Shown piece by piece: positions 8,082 through 11,583 of a DNA stretch of 11,583 bases. The stretch comes from Christensenella sp. UBA5394. GTDB taxonomy: Bacteria > Bacillota > Clostridia > Christensenellales > CAG-138. How positions within the stretch are numbered: the first letter of the stretch is position 1; every line of letters begins with the position of its first letter. Position numbers and translations under genes: made by a program. The stretch lies in NCBI GenBank assembly GCA_002409725.1, contig DHOI01000003.1, positions 5,372 through 16,954 of the forward strand. Direction: 5' to 3'. The notes beneath the pieces were generated by a model that was not told the DNA's origin, made no database searches, and saw nothing but the letters and a program-made list of their open reading frames with translations.

Positions 8082-9434
8082 TTAAAACACGCGCTTGGCC
8101 CATTGGAAATTGCTGATGGACCACTCCGTCCAGCTGCTGATGATGACCTTACCCGCCGAGGAGGAGGCGTGGATATACTGGCCGCCGCCCAGATAAATGC
8201 CCGTGTGGCCGATGGTAGAAGCGCCCACGCTGTTGGTGAAGAAGAGCAGATCGCCCTGCTGTAGGCTGCCACGATCGGCAATGGTTTGCCAGCTGCTGAC
8301 CTGCGCGAAGTTCCTGGCCGCCATGCGGCCCACCTTCACGCCCGCCGAACGCAGGCAATAGTAGACGAAACCCGAGCAATCGAAGGTGCTGGGGCCTTCA
8401 TCACCCAATACATAGGCACAGCCCAGCCTGCTCTGGCCGGCGGCGATCATGGCCCCCACGCCGGAGCCGGTTACGGGGATGTTATCGCTGCCGGAGCCGG
8501 AATCCGTGCCCGTCCAGTTGCTGCCGGAGCCGGAATCCGTACCCGTCCAGTTGCTGCCGGGCGCGCTGGTGGTGGCGATGAGCGGATCCTGCGTTTGGGA
8601 GGGGGAATCCGTCCACACCGGGGCCTTCGTGGAACCGGGGGAGCTGGTCTTAACAGGCTTAGCCGTGGCCCTGGGCTTGGGGGTAGGCGTGGGGTCTACC
8701 TTGGGCCGGGCTTTGGAAGAAAAGAGCACATCCCGCGTTTCTTGATCGGCAACGCCCGAAGCGTTGAGCTTATTCTTGGTTTGGAAGGCGGAAAGGGCAG
8801 CTTGCGTGGCCGTGCCGAAATAGCCGTTGCGCTTTTCGCCATAGTAGCCCAGGTCGTAAAGCTGGTTTTGCAGTCGCTTGACGTCGCCGCCGGAATCGCC
8901 CGTCTGCAGCCTGTAGACCGCGGCCTGGCCGGAAAAAAGCAGTTCCTGGGTAAGCTCGTCCGCCTCGCCGGTCTCCGTCATATGGTGCACGCGTTGGAAG
9001 CGCTTGATGGCCTCCGCCGTTTGCTCGCCAAAGAGGGTGGTGGGCTCGTCGCCCTCCATATATTCAAGCTCCATCAATCTTAGCTGGATGGAGGAGACGA
9101 TTTCGTCCGTATCGCCCTGGCGCAGGGCCTTATATTGGCTGGCCGCCGTCTGGGAGCGGGCAGGGTCTTGCTCGGATGGCAGGGCCGCCGCTATGCCGGC
9201 TACCTCGGGCTGGGGGGTGAGCGTGGGAGCGGGCGCGGCATTTACCATGGCGGCGGATACCTCCACGATGGTAGGCGCAAGGCCCAGCACGTTAAAGAGC
9301 AGCGGTACGCCCACAAAGGCGAAAGCCAGCGCCAGCGCCCCGCTCAAAAGTGGCGTGCGAAGCCGCCGCCACAGGCTTGCCCGGGCCTCTTTGGCCCGGC
9401 GCTTTTCTTTCCAGCTGTTGGTATTCGTATCCAT
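8082..9434 (-). CDS. Membrane-anchored NlpC/P60 peptidoglycan hydrolase with two PG-binding domains
   Basis: Probable cell-wall endopeptidase that cuts peptide stems of peptidoglycan outside the membrane. The 450-residue protein has a basic cytoplasmic N-terminus (about 1-28), a hydrophobic segment at 29-53 that acts as signal anchor, two PG_binding_1 repeats at about 104-168 and 176-240 (each ending in ELLFS or DVLFSS), a long Pro/Thr/Ser/Gly linker at about 241-325 and a C-terminal NlpC/P60 domain. The catalytic triad is complete: Cys 353 in FDCSGF, His 410 in IGHTGIY and His 422 in YIHASS. The linker contains two copies of an 11-residue repeat, GSNWTGTDSGS. No cleavage site is obvious, so the protein is probably tethered. 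The start at 9434 has only a weak AGG as ribosome binding site, and the predicted transcription start lies at about the ATG. It precedes the RsmF-like gene by 28 bases. Confidence 0.93.
   Translation of the reverse strand: MDTNTNSWKEKRRAKEARASLWRRLRTPLLSGALALAFAFVGVPLLFNVLGLAPTIVEVSAAMVNAAPAPTLTPQPEVAGIAAALPSEQDPARSQTAASQYKALRQGDTDEIVSSIQLRLMELEYMEGDEPTTLFGEQTAEAIKRFQRVHHMTETGEADELTQELLFSGQAAVYRLQTGDSGGDVKRLQNQLYDLGYYGEKRNGYFGTATQAALSAFQTKNKLNASGVADQETRDVLFSSKARPKVDPTPTPKPRATAKPVKTSSPGSTKAPVWTDSPSQTQDPLIATTSAPGSNWTGTDSGSGSNWTGTDSGSGSDNIPVTGSGVGAMIAAGQSRLGCAYVLGDEGPSTFDCSGFVYYCLRSAGVKVGRMAARNFAQVSSWQTIADRGSLQQGDLLFFTNSVGASTIGHTGIYLGGGQYIHASSSAGKVIISSWTEWSISNFQWAKRVF
8488..8553 (-). repeat. Two 33-bp tandem repeats in the wall-hydrolase linker
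   Basis: Units 8488-8520 and 8521-8553 differ at one base (8508 G, 8541 A), a silent change. A decayed partial copy starting CCGGAGCCGG lies at 8461. In protein they give two GSNWTGTDSGS units (about residues 294-316) between the PG-binding and catalytic domains. Such in-frame repeats commonly expand or contract by slippage and change linker length. Confidence 0.9.
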
Positions 9435-9440
9435 GCGCCT

Positions 9441-9470
9441 ATTTTAGCATATAGTGGGTATTTTTGTCTA
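9441..9470 (-). promoter_or_regulatory. Promoter for the NlpC/P60-RsmF unit, with almost no leader
   Basis: On the minus strand TAGACA (9465-9470, five of six matches), an 18-base spacer and TAAAAT (9441-9446) preceded by an extended TGC form a good promoter. Only 6 bases separate the -10 box from the ATG at 9434, so transcription would start at about the start codon. Either the mRNA is leaderless, the true promoter lies further upstream, or a downstream start codon is used. Confidence 0.55.
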
Positions 9471-9482
9471 ATACAACCGACG

Positions 9483-9511
9483 TTGGCAGCGCGAAAGCCT
9501 TGTGATATAAT
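9483..9511 (+). promoter_or_regulatory. Consensus promoter for the ABC-F gene
   Basis: TTGGCA (9483-9488), a 17-base spacer and a perfect TATAAT (9506-9511) with extended TGA give a very strong sigma-A-type promoter. Its -35 box lies 12 bases from the -35 box of the divergent NlpC/P60 promoter. The leader would be about 30 bases and holds AAAGGAGG (9531-9538); it shows no room for the long attenuator leader seen before many inducible antibiotic-resistance ABC-F genes. Confidence 0.85.
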
Positions 9512-9547
9512 GATGTGGATTTTGATTTCGAAAGGAGGATGGTCCAA

Positions 9548-11470
9548 ATGGCCTTGATCGCCGCCAGCGGTTTGTGCAAAAGCTATGGCACGCGCAGGCT
9601 GTTTAGCGATGTGAGCTTTGAGCTGGCCCCGCGGGATAAGGCGGGGCTGGTGGGCGTGAACGGTTGCGGTAAAACCACCCTCTTTCGCATCCTCACCGGC
9701 GCAGAAGCACCGGATGAAGGCACGGTTTACCAAAACAAGGAAGCCCGGCTGGGCTTCTTGCAGCAGAACGTGGAGAGCGGCGAGGAAAGCCTTTTTGACT
9801 ATACCCTGGGCGCTTTTTCCTCCCTTTTGCGGGCGGAAGAGGAATTCCGCTCTGTTTCCCGGGAAATAGAGCACGCCGTGCCCGAGCAATCAGGCAGCCT
9901 TATCGCCCGACAAGGGGCCTTACAGGAACGCTTGGCAAGCGAGGAAGCCCTCACTATGCGCAGCCGTACCCGCAGCACCCTCTTGGGCCTGGGCTTTGCG
10001 GAAAACGAGCTGGAGCAGCCCCTCCATACCCTCAGCGGCGGCCAGCGCAACAAGGCGCAGCTGGCCCGCCTGCTTTTAAGCGACGCCAACCTTTTGCTAT
10101 TAGACGAGCCCACAAACCATTTGGATATGGACAGCCTGCGTTTTTTGGAGGATTTCCTCAAGGGCTATGGCGGCGGCTTTATCGTCATTTCCCACGACCG
10201 CTATTTTTTAGACCGGGTGACCACCCGCACGCTGGAGCTCAAGCACGGGCGGCTGCGGCAGAGCAATGGCGGTTATTCCCGCCACATTGAGCTGAATGCG
10301 GACAACAACGAGATCTTGCGCCGCCACTATGAGAATCAAAAAAAGGAGATCCGGCGGCTGGAAGGGGTCATCGAGCAACAGCGACGCTGGAACCAGGCCC
10401 GCAATTATGTAACCATCGCCTCCAAGCAAAAGCAGATCGAGCGTTTGCAGGCCCAGCTCACGCCCCCAGAGGCGGATACGGCCTCTATCCGCTTCCACTT
10501 TACGGCAGAGGAACCCGGCGGCAACGAGGTCCTGGTATGCGAGGGCTTGAAAAAAGCCTACAGCCGCCCCTTGTTCGAGGATCTTTCCATGCTCATCCGT
10601 AAGGGCGAGCGGGTTTTCCTGCTGGGGCCCAACGGCTGCGGCAAAACTACGCTTTTGCGCCTGATCACCGGCCGGGAAAGGCCGGATGGCGGTAGCGTGC
10701 GGCCCGGTGCACGGGTACGCCTTGGTTATTACGAGCAGACCATGGATTCCCTTAACCCGGGGCTGACGGTGATGCAGGAAATTCAGGAAGCCTACCCCCG
10801 CATGGACGGCACGGACATCCGCAATGCCCTGGCCGCCTTCCTCATCACCGGGGACGACGTATTTAAACAGATCGGCCCCCTCTCGGGCGGGGAAAAGGCG
10901 CGCGTGCAGCTTTTGAAGCTGATGCTCAGCGGAGCCAACCTGCTTCTGCTGGATGAGCCCACCAACCACCTCGATATCGATTCCCGCGATGCCCTGGAGC
11001 GCGCGCTCGAAGAATACGGCGGCACCATGCTCATCGTTACCCACGACCGGTATCTGGTGAACCGGCTGGCCGACCGGGTGCTCTATCTATCCCCGGATGG
11101 CCTGAAGGAATACATCGGCGGCTACGACGATTATCTCGCCGCCAGGGAGGCCGAGAGCCGGCCGGCGCTCGAGGAAGCGGCGGAACCCGAAGCCCCGCGT
11201 AAAACCAACGGCTACAGGGAGCAGAAGGAGCGCCAGAGCGCCATCAACCGGGCGCAGGGCGAGCTCAAGCGCATTGAGGAGCGTGTGACCCAGGCGGAAA
11301 TCGAGCTTAACGAGCTCAACGAACTGCTGGCCTCCCCCGAAGTCGCCACGGATTATGTTAAATCCGGCGAAACGGCGGATTTGGCGGATATCAAGCAGGG
11401 TGAGCTGGATGGTCTCTACGCGGCCTGGGAGCAGGCACAGGAAGCACTGGATGCATTGCTGGGGGAGTGA
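9548..11470 (+). CDS. ABC-F family ATPase, ribosome-associated
   Basis: Soluble protein with two ATP-binding cassettes and no membrane segments; family members bind the ribosomal E site and aid translation, and some confer resistance to ribosome-targeting antibiotics. In 640 residues: Walker A GVNGCGKTT (Lys 42), signature LSGGQ (162-166), Walker B LLLLDEP with catalytic Glu 187; an interdomain linker rich in charged helices (about 250-303); second Walker A GPNGCGKTT (Lys 366), signature LSGGE (445-449) and Walker B Glu 470; then a charged C-terminal extension from about 530 that ends in a coiled coil (about 560-640). The ATG at 9548 has AAAGGAGG 9 bases upstream; the ATG at 9539 abuts the ribosome binding site and is too close. 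It is divergent from the NlpC/P60 gene. The subfamily (YdiF-, YkpA- or Uup-like) is unresolved. Confidence 0.95.
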   Translation: MALIAASGLCKSYGTRRLFSDVSFELAPRDKAGLVGVNGCGKTTLFRILTGAEAPDEGTVYQNKEARLGFLQQNVESGEESLFDYTLGAFSSLLRAEEEFRSVSREIEHAVPEQSGSLIARQGALQERLASEEALTMRSRTRSTLLGLGFAENELEQPLHTLSGGQRNKAQLARLLLSDANLLLLDEPTNHLDMDSLRFLEDFLKGYGGGFIVISHDRYFLDRVTTRTLELKHGRLRQSNGGYSRHIELNADNNEILRRHYENQKKEIRRLEGVIEQQRRWNQARNYVTIASKQKQIERLQAQLTPPEADTASIRFHFTAEEPGGNEVLVCEGLKKAYSRPLFEDLSMLIRKGERVFLLGPNGCGKTTLLRLITGRERPDGGSVRPGARVRLGYYEQTMDSLNPGLTVMQEIQEAYPRMDGTDIRNALAAFLITGDDVFKQIGPLSGGEKARVQLLKLMLSGANLLLLDEPTNHLDIDSRDALERALEEYGGTMLIVTHDRYLVNRLADRVLYLSPDGLKEYIGGYDDYLAAREAESRPALEEAAEPEAPRKTNGYREQKERQSAINRAQGELKRIEERVTQAEIELNELNELLASPEVATDYVKSGETADLADIKQGELDGLYAAWEQAQEALDALLGE

Positions 11471-11563
11471 TATGCGTATGTGCATCATACATAGGCGAGG
11501 ATAACAAACGGCCTTCTCCCCAAACGAAGCCCACAAAGACCGGGCCCGGAACCCAAGTAAAAC

Positions 11564-11577
11564 AAAAAGCCCCTTCC
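11564..11577 (-). terminator. Probable half of a terminator cut by the right edge
   Basis: On the minus strand the sequence reads GGAAGGGGCTTTTT, as expected for the 3' arm and T-tract of an intrinsic terminator whose 5' arm would lie beyond the window. It could end a convergent minus-strand gene or, if bidirectional, the ABC-F transcript. The rest of the 113-base stretch after the ABC-F stop holds only a weak 5-bp hairpin (11476-11490) and a 10-bp palindrome CCGGGCCCGG (11540-11549); no gene is seen there. Confidence 0.4.
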
Positions 11578-11583
11578 AAAATG

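Noticed and set aside
8461..8553. Repeats considered as a CRISPR-like or intergenic repeat array.
   Set aside because: Units are directly adjacent without spacers, keep the reading frame and encode a linker peptide.
8286..9083. Plus-strand open frame of 265 codons inside the NlpC/P60 gene.
   Set aside because: It lies antisense to the PG-binding repeats and linker; its apparent repeats (AAGAGIR) only mirror the linker repeat of the real gene.
9474..9485. Short inverted repeat CAACCGACGTTG between the divergent -35 boxes, as a possible operator.
   Set aside because: The arms are only 4 bp, which is expected by chance; no known regulator motif matches.
9344..9889. Minus-strand open frame of 181 codons across the divergent promoter region.
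   Set aside because: It overlaps two strong promoters and the starts of two well-supported genes, and has no ribosome binding site or domain.
11476..11490. GTATG/CATAC hairpin just after the ABC-F stop, as a terminator.
   Set aside because: The stem is 5 bp, AT-containing and without a T-run, so it is too weak to call an intrinsic terminator.

Overview
The window carries eight protein-coding genes, one of them cut by the left edge, packed closely with intergenic gaps of 1 to about 210 bases. No RNA gene, insertion sequence, CRISPR array or phage gene was seen. From about base 830 onward the DNA is GC-rich, strongly prefers GGC for glycine and CGC/CGG for arginine, and uses strong AGGAGG-type ribosome binding sites and sigma-A-like promoters. 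Together with the gene set (a sirtuin with a CxxC..CxxC zinc site, a two-domain PG_binding_1 + NlpC/P60 wall protein, a stand-alone MalQ, an RsmF-like methyltransferase with a C-terminal extension, and a lone ABC-F ATPase) this suggests an uncultured, high-GC member of the Firmicutes/Clostridia, probably known from metagenomes. This is an inference; no marker gene settles the taxonomy.

The first ~830 bases look different. They encode the middle of an acyl-CoA synthetase with GGA as the main glycine codon and AGG/AGA for half of the arginines, and look more like a moderate-GC genome (a methanogenic archaeon such as Methanobacterium is one guess). The change falls at the most conserved motif of the enzyme, so the gene may be an assembly chimera or a recombinant.

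Layout, left to right. (1) Acyl-CoA synthetase, 3' part, plus strand, followed by a GC hairpin. (2) A plus-strand two-gene unit, a threonine-aldolase-family enzyme and an Eis-like GNAT acetyltransferase, behind a TTGACA promoter. (3) A minus-strand sirtuin, tail to tail with that acetyltransferase (1 base apart) and head to head with (4) a second, YhbS-like GNAT. (5) A bidirectional terminator, then minus-strand malQ with its own near-consensus promoter and an 11-bp hairpin at the predicted 5' end of its mRNA. (6) A minus-strand pair, the NlpC/P60 wall hydrolase followed 28 bases later by the RsmF-like methyltransferase. (7) Divergent from that pair, an ABC-F ATPase on the plus strand that nearly reaches the right edge.

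The genes are mostly housekeeping or metabolic and do not form one obvious pathway. The only suggestive association is a protein-acylation theme: an acyl-CoA synthetase with a PxxxxGK acetylation motif, two GNATs and a sirtuin lie within 5 kb. I do not see a convincing new system here. The items most worth checking are the compositional break in the first gene, the malQ leader hairpin and the near-leaderless start of the NlpC/P60 gene.
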